A DNA stretch of 64,000 nucleotides from Apodospora peruviana (Eukaryota > Ascomycota > Sordariomycetes > Sordariales > Lasiosphaeriaceae): contig JAUEDM010000005.1 in the NCBI GenBank assembly GCA_033439685.1, positions 806,001 to 870,000 of the forward strand, written 5' to 3'. Each line of letters begins with the position of its first letter. Within the stretch, counting starts at the first letter, position 1. Made by a program: the position numbers and the translations under genes. Below are positions 23,078 through 34,859 of the stretch, piece after piece. The notes under the pieces are model-generated. The model searched no databases. It had not been told where the DNA came from and was given only the letters and a program-made list of their open reading frames with translations.

Positions 23078-24298
23078 CTATTTTAGTACGGTAGCCGACA
23101 CCGCTGCTGAACTGCTACTCAAATTCCCGATCCCATTACTGCCCCCTGCCGCCAAGGTAGCCGTACCTCTACCAAAAGCAGGATCGTCCGCCGTAAGCGT
23201 GGCCGTAACAAAAACCGTCGACACCACCGTCGAAATGACGGTCGACACCGCCAAACTAGTGCTAGTCACATCAACCTGCCTCGTCGACACCACCACAGGC
23301 CATGTCGTCTCTGTCTTTAGGGCAGTCGAGGTAACAGTCACCACATTCGTCTGGACTGTCGTCCACGGCACCAGCGAAGTTTCGGTTCGCGTCGTCAGGT
23401 CGGTATTGGTCACGTTGACCACCCTCGTGGTATCGATTATCACAGTCGACTGCGCGAGCGCGGTAGACGTGACGATCGAAGTCGCGTTGACGATGTTGGT
23501 CACGTCCACCGTGTTAAAACTCGTGACCGTCGCAGACGCAATTGTTGTTGACGTGACTGTCGCGCTGACCAAGTTGGTCGTGTCAATAACCCTTGTCGAT
23601 GTGAGGGTAGCAGTCTCCCAGATTGTCGAAAACGAAGTCACGTTGACGGTGTTAAACACAGTCGCGAAGACGATACTAAAGACCGTGGATGTGCTGCTGA
23701 CGGTTTGTGTCGACGTAGTATTCTGGGTGACCATGTTCGTCTGCACCGTCGTGACCGGCACGATGGAGATCAACCGCGCTGTAGTCGTGGACGTGACATT
23801 GCTGATCACCGTTTGAGTAGCAGTAATCGTCGTGGTCGTCCGAATGGATAGAGGGCGAAGGGTATAGCTCGTCACTGTTACAGTGGCAGAGTTGTATACC
23901 GTTCTGGCCGGGACGGTCGTCCGCACGATTTGTGTGATGTAGATGACTGACACCCCTGCCCCCGGTGGCGGCACCTCTGACGATGTTTGTGTAGTAGGGG
24001 GGATTAGGACGGTAGATCGGGTCGGGATGATCGTTGGCCGTGTCGATATGACTGTCGGCGGTGGTGCCCCCGGCTGGCTGACAAGATTCGCTCCGCATAG
24101 GCCCCAGTTAGATTGGCATCCCGTACCGCAGTGCTCGAGTGTGTTGCCGCACCACCCGTTGGCCGAACAGCAACTCCCGTACTCGGAGCCCAGGCACGTG
24201 TAGTTGTTTGGTGCGACGCCGCAGGTTGCGTCCTCGGAGCTCGCCAGTTGGGCTGCGGCGAGACCCCCGAGCGCCAGAAGCGTGGTGAGCAGAAACAT
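23078..24298 (-). CDS. secreted chitin-binding (hevein-type, CBM18) protein with Thr/Val-rich repeats
   Basis: A single exon encodes 406 residues. Residues 1-17 form a signal peptide (hydrophobic core, AAAQ cleavage area). Residues 26-68 hold one hevein-type domain with eight cysteines (26, 35, 43, 44, 50, 57, 61, 68), including the CCSANGWCG core. A Pro-rich linker follows, then about 250 residues of degenerate repeats built from units such as TVxxTST and VTSTxxA, very rich in Thr and Val and with many N-glycosylation sequons. The C-terminus is Ser/Gly rich but lacks a hydrophobic GPI tail. The protein should be exported and bind chitin, perhaps in its own wall or to shield it. The repeat region is probably heavily O-mannosylated. 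Confidence 0.85.
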   Translation of the reverse strand: MFLLTTLLALGGLAAAQLASSEDATCGVAPNNYTCLGSEYGSCCSANGWCGNTLEHCGTGCQSNWGLCGANLVSQPGAPPPTVISTRPTIIPTRSTVLIPPTTQTSSEVPPPGAGVSVIYITQIVRTTVPARTVYNSATVTVTSYTLRPLSIRTTTTITATQTVISNVTSTTTARLISIVPVTTVQTNMVTQNTTSTQTVSSTSTVFSIVFATVFNTVNVTSFSTIWETATLTSTRVIDTTNLVSATVTSTTIASATVTSFNTVDVTNIVNATSIVTSTALAQSTVIIDTTRVVNVTNTDLTTRTETSLVPWTTVQTNVVTVTSTALKTETTWPVVVSTRQVDVTSTSLAVSTVISTVVSTVFVTATLTADDPAFGRGTATLAAGGSNGIGNLSSSSAAVSATVLK

Positions 24299-25662
24299 CG
24301 TGATCGGATTTGAGGCGGCACACGAAGAGGGATGGCTACAGTCTGGTTGAGACGGATGAAGATTACGAGGGGCGGAAACGGAAGCCTTTTGTTCCTGTGC
24401 TTACCGGGCAATAAAACTACATTTTCCCTTTCTGTGATTCTCGCAACTTCATCTAAAATGAAGAGAATTACGCCATCACCAGTGAAAAGTTTCTCAAAAG
24501 AGAGTGGTTGCAATATGGAAAAAGGAGGGTGTGTATTAAGACCCGACATTATAAGACAAGCTTCTCCGCATTAGGGGTAAACTTGGCTATGGGATCTCGG
24601 CTGTAACCAAACCATGCAAACCCCACAGAGCTTGAGCTTCTTTCTTCCCTGGTCTTACCGTAGGCAGTCTAGACCTTTCATGGCATCTTGCTGCGGATAG
24701 GTTCTTTGTTTTTGCACTTGTGAACTTTAAGAATCTCAGCCAGCTTTGTAGAAATTCAGACAGACTCTTGGAATGGTATCCCCGGCTGGGCTGTACACAT
24801 GTCTTGGGAAGGGCTTTTACCCGACAAAGGCACTCGCTCACCCCGTCGCTTACAGCAGTCGAAGATGTGTGTGTGTGTGTGCAACCAGACCCCTGGGCCC
24901 AGACCGTGACGGCAGTATTCCCCGCTGGACATAATATGACGCGATATGCAGCAGCACAGAGAATGGGAAGATCCGGATCGACGCGTGCAGGAGCCGAGCA
25001 AGGGAAACGTTCCACCCCATCACTCTATGCCCGAGATGCAACGAGGGATTAGCACAGCTCCATCAACCCCTACATGGTGGTCAAGCAATCTATCTGCCGC
25101 AAGATCTCGGCAGAATTCCCACCTCTCTTCTCCAACGGAAAATTCTGGATTCTGAATTTTTTTTTCCTTTGAGCCCTATGTCGTGGAATTGGCCCGGGTT
25201 TAATACCTCTCTTCGTTCTTCGGGGTATTACCATTACGAAATCGCAAAGGAATGTGTATATGAACCCGGTAGTTGCTCATATTGGGCCTACGAGGTTCGA
25301 TATATGATCAACTTGCTCATCCCAGTGACGCGTGGCCATATTGTGACCCATTGAGATTGCGATTAGCGTCCAAAGAAGACCGCCATGAAAGCAGAAAACC
25401 CGATTTTTGACGCTAGTAGCATGTTTTCTTATCCTAGATAATAACGATATGCGGCTTAGTTGGTCATGAACGGCATCCTCTGAGAGACAAACAAACACCC
25501 AACACCATCACGCCTTGGGTAACACACACAGACCGATAAAAGACAAAAGCAACGCAAAAGCCACACAAAAACTCGCTCAAGCCAGAAATATCTTTGTTAA
25601 AAGGAACCGGACTGAAATCTATATCATCCTGTTTAACCTTATCTTCCTTCTCCTCAGGATCC
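24299..25662. other. intergenic with GT microsatellite
   Basis: 1.36 kb without a recognisable gene. It contains a (GT)n run at 24866-24881 and the promoter of the chitin-binding gene. Short open frames show no family resemblance. Confidence 0.45.
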
Positions 25663-28353
25663 TCACAACTTTTGAAACACCGCATTGAAAATCTCCCTAC
25701 TCTTCAACAAATTCACCATTCTCAACCGCTCATTATGCAAATGCGCCGCATCACTGGCCTGTCCACACGGAAGATGCGCCGCGGGAGCATTGAATTCCTT
25801 CTCCAGAAACCTAATAGACGGAATCGACCCTCCCTCACGGATGTACAGGGGCTTGCGACTCTTAGGTGCCCCTGTGATCTCGCCGTTGGTCGCATCGTTA
25901 CCGTTCTTGTCATCCGACGCCGGACCCCAGGCAGCCATGACCGCTTCCTCCAAAGTCTTGAAGATGTAGTTGCCCGGCACGCCGAGCCACGGCTCCGCCT
26001 TGTTATCGATCCTGATAGTGAGCGAGTTATCGCTTTCAAGCGCCTCAAACTCTTCCCTCAGGAACGATTTCAGCGAGTCGATGACCTTGTCGACTTCCTG
26101 ACCCGGCACAAGCCGCATGCTAACATTAGCAGTCGCGTGGCTGCTGATCAGGCTCCCGTCAGGTCCCGACACGTTATACCGATGTATCGTCAAGTTCGGC
26201 TCGCGCCATCTGGCCATCAGACTGCGTTTGAGGGCTTCGATGGTGCCGTTTGCAGGATTTCGGCGAATCAGGATGCTGGCGATCTCGTCATACCGCAACT
26301 CCTCCTCTTCCGTGACCGGAAGGATCCCGTCGTAGAATCCAGGAAGGTTGACGTGATTCTTTCTGTCCTTGAGTTTGCTCAACAGGAGTGTCAGGTCGGT
26401 GAGGGGTTCCGCAATCATGTTGCTGCCATCGACACCGGAGTGTAGGTCGGGGTGTTTCGAGTCGATGCAGACGGTTGCATGCAGAACTCCGCGCAGACCG
26501 TACGTGAGACATGGTACTTCGTCATCAAGCCAGTAGCTATTGGCCAGGAGGACGTAGTCCACATGACCGATGAGGCTCTTGTTCTTCTGGATGATATCCT
26601 CGAATCCTCGCGAGCCAGACTCTTCCTCCCCTTCAATCAGGAAAATGATGTCCGAGTCCAGGAGTTTTGCTTGCAGGAGGTCAGCAACAGCATAGAGCGC
26701 GGCAATGATAGGTCCTTTATTGTCGCTGACGCCACGGCCGTAGAGATAGCCATCCACTCCAGAGAGCTTGAAAGGGTCCGTCTGCCAGTTATCGCCTTTC
26801 ATGTCTGCAGGCACGACATCGTAGTGACCGTAGAAGAGGATCCGCTTGCGATTCTCTGCGGGCTCGAGCTTCCCACTGAACTTGGCATACACGACCGGGT
26901 TGTGTGGCCCTTCGGTGCTGAGCATCTCCACCTGGGCACCCAGCCGCTTGAACAGCGACCCAAGAAAGGTGGCGCCTTTGCGGCAATCCTCTGTGAACTC
27001 GGGACGTGAGGACACTGTCTTGTAGGAGACAAACTCTCGGAGAGACCTGATCATCATGTCCTGGGATAAGGTGATGCTTTCTTCTGCCTGGGTTTGCATG
27101 CCATTTACACGCCACACCCGGACTTTGTTGTCGTTGGCACCGGTGATGAAGAGCTGATCGCTCTGGAAGGTGGCAAGAGCCGAAGAGAGCGCCTTGGCAT
27201 CGTGTGCTTTCCACCGACTCAGGCATTGGTATTTCTGGCTGACATTCTCCGACGCACCGTTTGCGTCTCTGCCGTAGTGTACCGTGCTGTGTTTCTGAGC
27301 GATGTTAGCTAAGGTACTTACTCGTTTTGGTATGCTGACAGGTTAAAGCATGCTGCTCACCGAAGCCGAACCACCAGTAGCGGCGCTCCATAGTAGACCG
27401 AAACTCATGCCAAGGGTGTTCACATTTCCATCATGAGCCTTAATCACTCTTAGTTTCTGTTTGGTATCGAGATCCCAGAGCTCGATGATACCTCGAAGTT
27501 TCCCGGCGTATAGAAAGGAGCCATCAATGGCCAATGACATGACGGCCTCGCTATCGTCCTCGCCAAGGACCATCAGCTCCTCAATGTCGCCGCGAACACC
27601 ATCGTCATATTCGGGCCCGTCGTCGGTCAATTTCCACAGCTTGATTGTTCCGTCTCCTCCGCCAGAAATCAGGACCTCCTCGTCGGAATCGACAAGAACG
27701 GTCGGACCTTTTGCAATTTTCATGCAGAAGATCCAGCCATAGTGTGCGTATTGGTGGACGGCCCCAGCGTCGATCTCTAATACCGTTTCGGCGCGAGGGA
27801 TGAGAGAATAATGGTCTTCAGTCCGTCGCGGGGTGGAGGTACCGCCGACCGCCCTAGAGTCGAAGAAACGATGCTGCCTTCGGTCTGGGTGGTTCGGCGA
27901 GTCATGTGGCACCCTCCTGCTCGGGTCGTTCAGGCCTACCCATTGTATGTACTGCGTCTGTGTACCGAGGTACACCGTCTCGCGTTGGGCCGAATACACG
28001 ACGCTGAAGACGTCCCCGACGTCGTATGTGCTGTAGATCTCGTAGAGGCGATTGAACGTCCTGGGGCACCAGACGCTGATGATGGGCTCGCAGGCGCTCG
28101 AGAACAGGTATTTCTGGTCGTCGGTGAGGAAGAGGCAAAGGACACTTCGTTTGTGCGCTTGGATCGTTTGGACAGGCTTGTAGGTGCCGAGAGCCCAGAT
28201 GGCTATCTCGCCCTTGCTGGTGCCTGCGAATATGTACTCGTCGGAAACGGCAATGGCCAGGACGGAGCCGTTGTGGTTGAGCTCCTGTAATTGATCGGGC
28301 GCGGCATCGGGGCAGCCATCGTCGAGATCGCGCGGGTGCAGGCTCGTCGGCAT
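25663..28353 (-). CDS. DUG2: Dug2-type WD40/M20 peptidase, glutathione degradosome subunit
   Basis: Two exons, 27361-28353 and 25663-27294, encode 874 residues, matching the usual Dug2 length. The 66-bp intron (27295-27360) is GT-AG. The N-terminal half is a WD40 propeller (ELNHNGSVLAIAV, SKGEIAIWAL, GGGDGTIKLWKL, RGIIELWDL, NDNKVRVW). The C-terminal half is an M20 metallopeptidase. Its metal and catalytic motifs are visible: YGHYDVVPA, GRGVSDNKGP and EGEEESGS, with a late HLPCGQASDAAHLHNE. In yeast Dug2 pairs with Dug3 to cleave gamma-glutamyl bonds of glutathione in the cytosol, ahead of Dug1. The fusion of WD40 and peptidase is the normal arrangement for this family. Dug1 and Dug3 are not in the window. 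Confidence 0.93.
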
Positions 28354-28758
28354 CTTGCTCGCAGTGTCTGACTCTCGAGGTTAGCAATACGAAGATATGC
28401 CTTTCATCAAAAGAATGAATCGTCGGGCGGTGTAAGAATAAAGGACGGGTAAAAGAAGGCCGATTGGCGTGCCCGAAAAATTGATATCGTCGGATGTTCA
28501 GTGCTGACTGACGACATTTCAGGGCCCAATTGACACAGACCGAATCCCCGCCACAAAAGCTCTAGCCCCGCGTCAAAGGTGTCCCTTGCAGGGATTTCCG
28601 ATGTTGTCCCAACGTGCCGGTGTCAGGGGCGCCTGGCCTGGCCCCTAAAGGGATGGAAATCCCCGCCCGCGCGCTGTAAACCCAACCCAGCCCTACCTGA
28701 AATGCCGCCTCTTCCTCCCGAACCCCCACGATCTGGAACGAAGCGATCCAACTGGCGT
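28354..28758. other. upstream region of DUG2 with inverted repeat
   Basis: 400 bp upstream of DUG2. An imperfect inverted pair, GGGATTTCC near 28592 and GGAAATCCCC near 28656, brackets C/G-rich boxes of AGGGG/CCCCT type, which resemble stress-response elements. Regulatory use is only a possibility. Confidence 0.3.
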
Positions 28759-29406
28759 TCATTGCGTGGTTGTGATGATGCAATTATGAGGTACACAGGT
28801 CACCAAAACCTGGGACACCTCAGCCCAGAGGGCGGAAGGGCGTGGGGGGTTTGCAGCGCAAATGCAGGTCAGCCGGGACCAGTCGAGATGGTGGCGTGGC
28901 GTGGGTGACATGCTTCGGATGGAGAACCTGGAACCGAACCTGGAAAGTGCGATCTGGACAGTAAAGAAGTTGAAATAGGACTCACCGTGGGATGGCCGAT
29001 CAGGTGTCACGGGTCGCTGGGCCGCTGCTGCGGCGGCTCGGGCCCTCGATATCTTTGTGCAACCTCTGCATCGTCCATCTTCCTCCTTCAACAAGTCGTG
29101 CTGAGTCCACGGGTCGAACGAGTGACGTGGCACTAGCACGGGGACATCCACCGCCATGTCGTCGTCGGCGGCACTGGCAGCAGTCTCGGTCAGGATAGCG
29201 GAGCTGTTGCTGCGTCCTCCTCCATATGAGAGCCTCCAGACAAAATTCTTCGGAACCGGTCGAGATGGTTGTTGGGAGTTTTCGTGCATTTGTATCACAC
29301 TCTCCCCGGTTGCTCCGGGTTTTTCCTCGTCGCACGGAATCTTATCTAGCCCAGCAGATGACGCGAGACCAGGGGGTGACTGCACCATAGCAAAGCGATC
29401 CCTCAT
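28759..29406 (-). CDS. possible hypothetical protein, weak support
   Basis: An ATG-led frame of 215 codons with no recognised domain. The first half (KNFVWRLSYGGGRSN, DVPVLVPRHSFDPW, GRCRGC) has composition compatible with a real protein. The second half looks like random translation. A potential donor (GTGAGT, about 28991-28996) inside it could end a shorter first exon. I cannot decide whether it is expressed. Confidence 0.3.
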   Translation of the reverse strand: MRDRFAMVQSPPGLASSAGLDKIPCDEEKPGATGESVIQMHENSQQPSRPVPKNFVWRLSYGGGRSNSSAILTETAASAADDDMAVDVPVLVPRHSFDPWTQHDLLKEEDGRCRGCTKISRARAAAAAAQRPVTPDRPSHGESYFNFFTVQIALSRFGSRFSIRSMSPTPRHHLDWSRLTCICAANPPRPSALWAEVSQVLVTCVPHNCIITTTQ

Positions 29407-30481
29407 AACCCAGCGCGCACGGGTCGAAAGAAGAAAGTCGGAGGCATCTCACCGCTCTTACGGCATCTAGAAGGAAGAGAGATAGAAAATGAGCAGGGTA
29501 GGGAGGTCGCTGGTGAGTCAGTGGGACCGGCTGGCGGGAAGGTTTGGCTTGACAGGAAGGAGATTGGAGACGTGCAGCGTTGCTGCTTTGTTCCTCGGCT
29601 GATTTTCCGTGTGGCCAGAGGAGTGCAGGTCCTCATATACGTACCTCGATTGGCACGATGGTCCGGTCCGGCGAGGAAGCACAGCAAGCAAGGCAACGCC
29701 ATTAAAAGTCATGACCCAAACAACTGGCCTTGGGCATCTTGTGAAACTTTTGGGGTGCAGGTTGCCCACGCCATCCTGCGCGGTTATCACGCTTTGATGC
29801 ATCGGGTTCAAGGCACACCGCATGTTGGGCGTTCTCCCGGGCACCTGGCACGACATCTCAGCCAATTATCGGGTCGCCGGTGGGAGCACAACTCCCGGCA
29901 ACGCCCAGCGACATCGGGCAGCATCAAGGATCGGGTAATTGATCACGGGCCCTGCTGCAGTTCCAGTCAGTTATCGTGAAGCATCCGATCCGATGGCATT
30001 AGGCACATGTCGACCTCGACATTAGTGGCTGGCTGGCTGTTGGCGACGGGAGATGCGAAGATATAATACGGGGTACGAATACGCCCAACGGAGAGACGGA
30101 TCAGGTCAGGTGTCTGTTCCACTGGTTGGGTCTGAGAATTGTACCTGCATTGGTCAGTTCAGGTCACACAGCAAATGCAACCCACTGCTAAACCCTGGGA
30201 GCAAGCAGAGCCCGCCGGGGAAGTGGAAACAGCGGGGATTCGTGATGCGACTAATGCGACTGTCGTGGACACTAGAATAGGCCAACTGCGAAAGTTCGGC
30301 TTCGGCAAGTCTCCACGCCGCAAAAGCCAACGAATTTAGACATTGCTGGTGGGATTGGAAGCCGCAATTCGAAGGGCTGCTTCGCGAATACATTGTGGAA
30401 CCCAGTAGAAAATTCCGTACACCCTCGATAACGGAACTCCGTGCTGGTGTCCGTATATCATCTCGAAGCCTTGTCTCAATT
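29407..30481. other. intergenic
   Basis: About 1.1 kb without a gene I can support. Small frames on both strands are unconvincing. No repeat or RNA gene found. Confidence 0.45.
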
Positions 30482-31931
30482 CTAACCAACTTTAACTTCC
30501 TCATCGAGATACCCTCCAGGCACATCCCCATCCTCCCGCCATATGCGCGCTAACGCGGTGCCCTTCTCGTCAACCCAGGCCCGAAACATACCGCCGCAGT
30601 TGTAGTCCTGGAGTATCTCGGACCGTGTCTCGAAAACACGACCTTCAGCATCCCTCATCACCACACACTCGATCCCGATCATACCACCCTCGCCCTCGCC
30701 GGTCATTCCCCAGCGGTCACCGGCGCTCTTCTGCAGCTCACCAGATCGGCCGACAACCCTCGTGAGCGCAGCAGCCGACGAAACTCTAGCAAACCGCGCC
30801 ATCGAGGCAACCGTCCTGACCGCCACGGTCCGTAGGAAAGAATCACCATTTCCCGTCCCGGAGATGGCAACGGATCGTGTAGTCACCGGATCTGCCCGAT
30901 CACTTACTACTGGCGAGTAAACAAACGGAGTGGGAAAACAGTCCGCCATCAACCCCTTCAAGGCAGCCGCAAACGCAATTACCGGGCCAGGACGACGCAC
31001 TGCCGCCTCCAGGGAAGTCGGATCCCCCGGCTCAGTCCACTCCTCGGCCCAGAACCCGGCCCCAATAGTCGGCGTGTCCCCTATCCTCCCAGTCAACTTA
31101 TTTGTCAAACCGCCCGTGCTCGTAGCGCAGCAAAGCACCCCGTCTTCGTCGAGGGCAATCGCTCCACACGTGCCCTGGGGCAGGTACTCCTCCTTACTCC
31201 ACGTGCTGCACCCCAAGCCCCGTTTTTCTCGCTCCAGCGCGCGCAGATGCTCGTCCCACCGCTTCTGCGTGAAGAAATACCCCGGATCCACCATTTTTAG
31301 TCCGTACCGCTTGCCGGCAAGTAGTTCCGCCGCCGCGCCGTGCAGCTGGGAGTGGCCCTGCGCGGACGGGACGTCGAGTTGGTTGGAGTCAGGCGGGGGA
31401 TGGGCATTTTTGTGGCGCCCGAGCAGATCCGCGTCGCCGTGCTCTAGCATTGCCCGCGCAAGCAGGATGGGGTTGCGGACCCGTCGCAGCCCCATCACGC
31501 CGACGGCACGCTTGGCGAAGCCCCGCGATACCATCACGCTGGCTTCGAGCTCGTTGATCCCGTCTCTCGTGAAGACGGCGCCGTGGCCACTGTTGAAGAG
31601 CGGGTTGTCTTCGAGGAGGGTGACGGCAAAGGTGGCGGCTTCGAGGGCAGTTGGGAGGCGCCCACGGGTAAGGTTGCTTTTGCTGTCGTTTGGGGTCGTC
31701 GGGGTGTGCATGTAGGAGTGGGTTTTGGTGACCTGTTGTTGGCTTGCGTGTAAGGAGGCTGTCATTATCAAGCGGTAGCGTGGTGTAGCTTACTATTGTT
31801 AGGAGGGTGTCGCGATACTCGCGGTATAGATCCGGCGACAGGTTCGCGGGGGTGAGGTTGCCCGCTCCGCCGTGGATGATCAGCCGGGGCTTGATCTTGG
31901 CAGGGGCTTGTTGCTGCTGCTTGTACTCCAT
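30482..31931 (-). CDS. threonine aspartase / isoaspartyl peptidase-asparaginase (Ntn hydrolase)
   Basis: Two exons, 31794-31931 and 30482-31732, encode 462 residues; the 61-bp intron (31733-31793) is GT-AG and the reading is continuous across TLLTI-VTKTHSY. The start is marked by PRLIIHGGAGN, the family's N-terminal strand. NSGHGAVFTRDG follows. The autocleavage site lies at GTCGAIALD, with the catalytic nucleophile predicted as Thr234. ATSTGGLTNKLTGRIGDTPTIGAG follows as separate conserved stretches. These enzymes self-cleave into alpha and beta chains and hydrolyse asparagine or isoaspartyl dipeptides. An insert of about 60 residues before the cleavage site (Gln/Leu/His rich) is longer than in bacterial members. 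The cytosolic or secreted state is not evident; no signal peptide is seen. Confidence 0.9.
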
Positions 31932-32520
31932 TGCTGGCCTTTCTTGCGATGGTTTTGTGTGAGCTCAGACACTGATGTCAAACAAGGCAAAATCGTATTA
32001 CGGCATGGTAATAACTCAAAGAGCCAGACAAGTTGACAACGCAGGACGATGGGAGCTGGAGAGATCCGGATAGATAAGCCGATAACGGATGGCTTGCTTT
32101 ATCTCTCTTATCTTTATCCTGTGATCGACGCAGTCTCGGCAGGGGCAGGCCCGAGCCGTTCCTTCCCCGGCCTGTCAAAGATGGGGCGCGCCACTCCACT
32201 CTCGTTGGTGGGGTTCATCAGCTTCAATTTCATCATTTGGGTTCTTCAAAGTCCCAAGCACTTCAGATCTTGTAAAGTCCATGTCAAGATGCTGTCTCGC
32301 CCACCACTTATATTCAAGGATACCTGCACCCAACCGTGTCAATTATGGTAAATTTCACGAGAACTTCCATATTCCCTTATTCTCTTTCCAATTCGATGTA
32401 TGGAGTATTTATACGCCGTACATCGACGGCCACGAACGATTACAAAAATCAAACCCGCGAGTCGTTCGACCATTGTCGACTCCTTGAAGATGCTCAAAAA
32501 TACGCTCAACCACGTTCGGT
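31932..32520. other. intergenic
   Basis: 590 bp between asparaginase start and the 3' end of the pseudokinase gene. No gene or repeat seen; AT content rises near 32320-32420. Confidence 0.4.
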
Positions 32521-34426
32521 TCAGACACTAAGCATGTTCAACCGCAAAACAACCTGTAATATTTCAGCAGCTAGTCTTCATGAATCATGGTCACACCGAC
32601 CGCTTCGAGACGTAACTCACCTTCTCGATATACCTAGCACCAACCCGGATGCCATCCTCGTCTTCAAACTCACGCTCGTCCCCAAAGTCCGCATTCCTTG
32701 GATCTAAACACGTCAGGCACGTCTCCACGATCTCGGCATATCTGGTACCCATACAACCCGGCAACTGGTTCCTCGCAAGCGCCAGCAACAGATCGATGCC
32801 CGATTCCCGCAAGCCCTCGGCGACCTGCGACTCGCTGCTCGACGCCAGCTTCGGGCCAAACATGTCCGCCAACCGCGGCCGCAGCCATTCCTCCGACTCC
32901 CGCATGGTGGTGCAATCAAACTCGATGAAGCTCCTCCACAGCCCGATCTCGAGCAAACAGACCCCCAGGCTGTATATATCGTGCTGCATCATGTAGTCCT
33001 CGCGCGGGTTCGTCCCTTGTCGAGACGGGTGGCGGTACATGTTCTTGTGCACCGCGTCGTCGCCGTGCCGCTGCGTCCAGCCCTCGTCCCTCCTGAAATT
33101 TTCGAACCCGGCGAGGAATATTGACATGTGTTGGCTTTCGGACGAGGAGAAGCAGATTACCGATTCCGGACGGACGCTTTTGTGCACGAAACCGAAGGTG
33201 TGCACGTAGCTCACCGACCTGGCTAGCGCCCGCGCGATATCGAATCGTGCTGTGAGCGATTTGGGTGCTGGCGTGCTGACGAGTAACTCGCGCAGACTGC
33301 GCGCGTCGTTGGACAACCCTGAAGGGATGCGGAACACCAGCGTGAAGCGTACGTTTCGGTGCTGTTGCTCCTGGATGTTGCCAGCCCCAGTGTCACTACC
33401 AAGCCCGATGACGGTAACTGGAGTGCTTGACAAAGAGTCTTCGGCAGATTCCGTCGCAAATCCCTTGCAGCTTAGCAAGCCAAACGTGTCGGGATCGTTG
33501 TGGTTCAGCTTGCGCGCCAAATCACGAGTATCCTTCTTGATGGTCGCGTATTTCGACGGCGGGTAGCACTGGATGTAGTTGAGGATGTACGAGGAAGTGT
33601 TTCCGTTGGAGTGCTGCCGGTGCGCCATGACGAGCTGCTTGCCGCAGTACGGGATGGAAGAGACCTGCATCTTGGCCAGCTCGTCCGGGTTGAGCGTGAG
33701 CCCGGAGCTGCGTGGGCCGAGGGACTGCGAGTCGTCTAACCCCGCCCGGATCATCACCGTCGATGGTATCAAGTTGGCTGTGCTGGTCATGGACATGGCG
33801 TCGGAATCGGCACCGGAGGAGGAGCCGTTTTCGTGGGCGTCAGGCCGTGCCAGTGCCGCATCGACTCGGGGGTCTGCGATTTTGAGTAACAAAAACCATG
33901 ATAGGTCGGCGGTGCGCTGCCAAATTTCTAGGTCCTCAATGGCTTTGTCGAGGCTTTCCTTCTGTCTGGCGTATTTGAATCGCTGCGGCTTGATTGTCAA
34001 CTCGGAGATCGGAATCGGACCACGGCAGGTGTTGTCATCGTCGGCTTGATGCTGCGGAGCTGCTGACTTGACCATGCGCTTGAGCATTAATGTGACGATC
34101 TCGAGCTTGGTGGAGAACATCTGCAGGGTCTGTTCGTAGACCTCCTGGTGCTCCTCGTCCATCATGTGCTGGACGCGCCGCAGGAAGTTGAGCTGGTGGG
34201 TGATCCGCAGCCAGCCATTGTCCAGGCGGAGCGCGCGCTCCGAAACCTCCGATTCTGCGCGCTTGAGTGCCGAGCAGAGTCTCCGGAGTTCCTGGCCATA
34301 CCTGGATGATCCAGAGTTAGCAAGGTAATGGTGTGTGTGCCGGTCGGGGCCCAGGGGCAGTTCTTTTCCTTACTTGAAGCAGAGGTCTACGGTCGCGACG
34401 ATCCCGAGGACCAGTTCGGCGGGCAT
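32521..34426 (-). CDS. HeLo-like N-terminal domain fused to pseudokinase (cell-death type architecture)
   Basis: Three exons, 34374-34426, 32621-34301 and 32521-32553, encode 588 residues. Both introns are GT-AG, and the 33-bp last exon supplies the ending I recall from relatives (YIEKV followed by VLRLN). Residues 1 to about 170 are helical and begin MPAELVLGIVATVDLCFKYG, resembling HeLo/HeLo-like bundles of fungal death effectors. A kinase-like fold follows from about residue 200. Its catalytic loop reads HKSVRPESV (about 391-399) instead of HRDLKPEN, and the DFG position reads AGF (415-417), so it should lack phosphotransfer. HDIYSLGVCLLEIGLW marks the F helix. The layout parallels mammalian MLKL. 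It is divergent from the kinase at 34860. HeLo assignment is by pattern only. Confidence 0.8.
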
Positions 34427-34859
34427 TGTTGTCACTGGAAACGATACATTCGACTGTTATTCTTGCAAAATCGGGTCCTTATCTGTCCCTGGGGGATCCT
34501 CTCCAGCTGAAGGTTGCATCTTAAGGTTGGGGGCCACACGTCGCAGAGCACTGCCTCACTTCTCCAATGCCCGAACCGTCAACTGCATGGTGGCGTCCAC
34601 ACTAGTCGAGATGTCCAGCCTGCCTCGCCTATTGGGCAACATTCTCTCTCACTTTCAGCGCTTCAGGGACCACAGCCCCCATCGAGTAATGATGGAAGCT
34701 TGGTCGTCTGCGGCTCCGTCCCAACGCTGATCTCCGCAAACTGCAACTTTCTCCCATCGCGACCGTCCATGTCGACCTAAGCGATCGACGTGAGGGTATC
34801 GCGACAGAGCCTGAACAGTCTGAAACCTTGTATACGGTTTTAGTCTCAGTTTATTCACG
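34427..34859. promoter_or_regulatory. shared divergent promoter of pseudokinase and kinase-ACBP genes
   Basis: 433 bp separate the start codons of two head-to-head genes, so both must start transcription here. I see no clear TATA box. A pyrimidine-rich tract and ATTCACG precede the kinase ATG. Co-regulation is an inference from the arrangement. Confidence 0.5.

Noticed and set aside
23199..23816. 205-codon Val/Thr-rich frame opposite the chitin-binding gene
   Set aside because: Repeat composition makes the antisense strand open; it has no start context or signal peptide.
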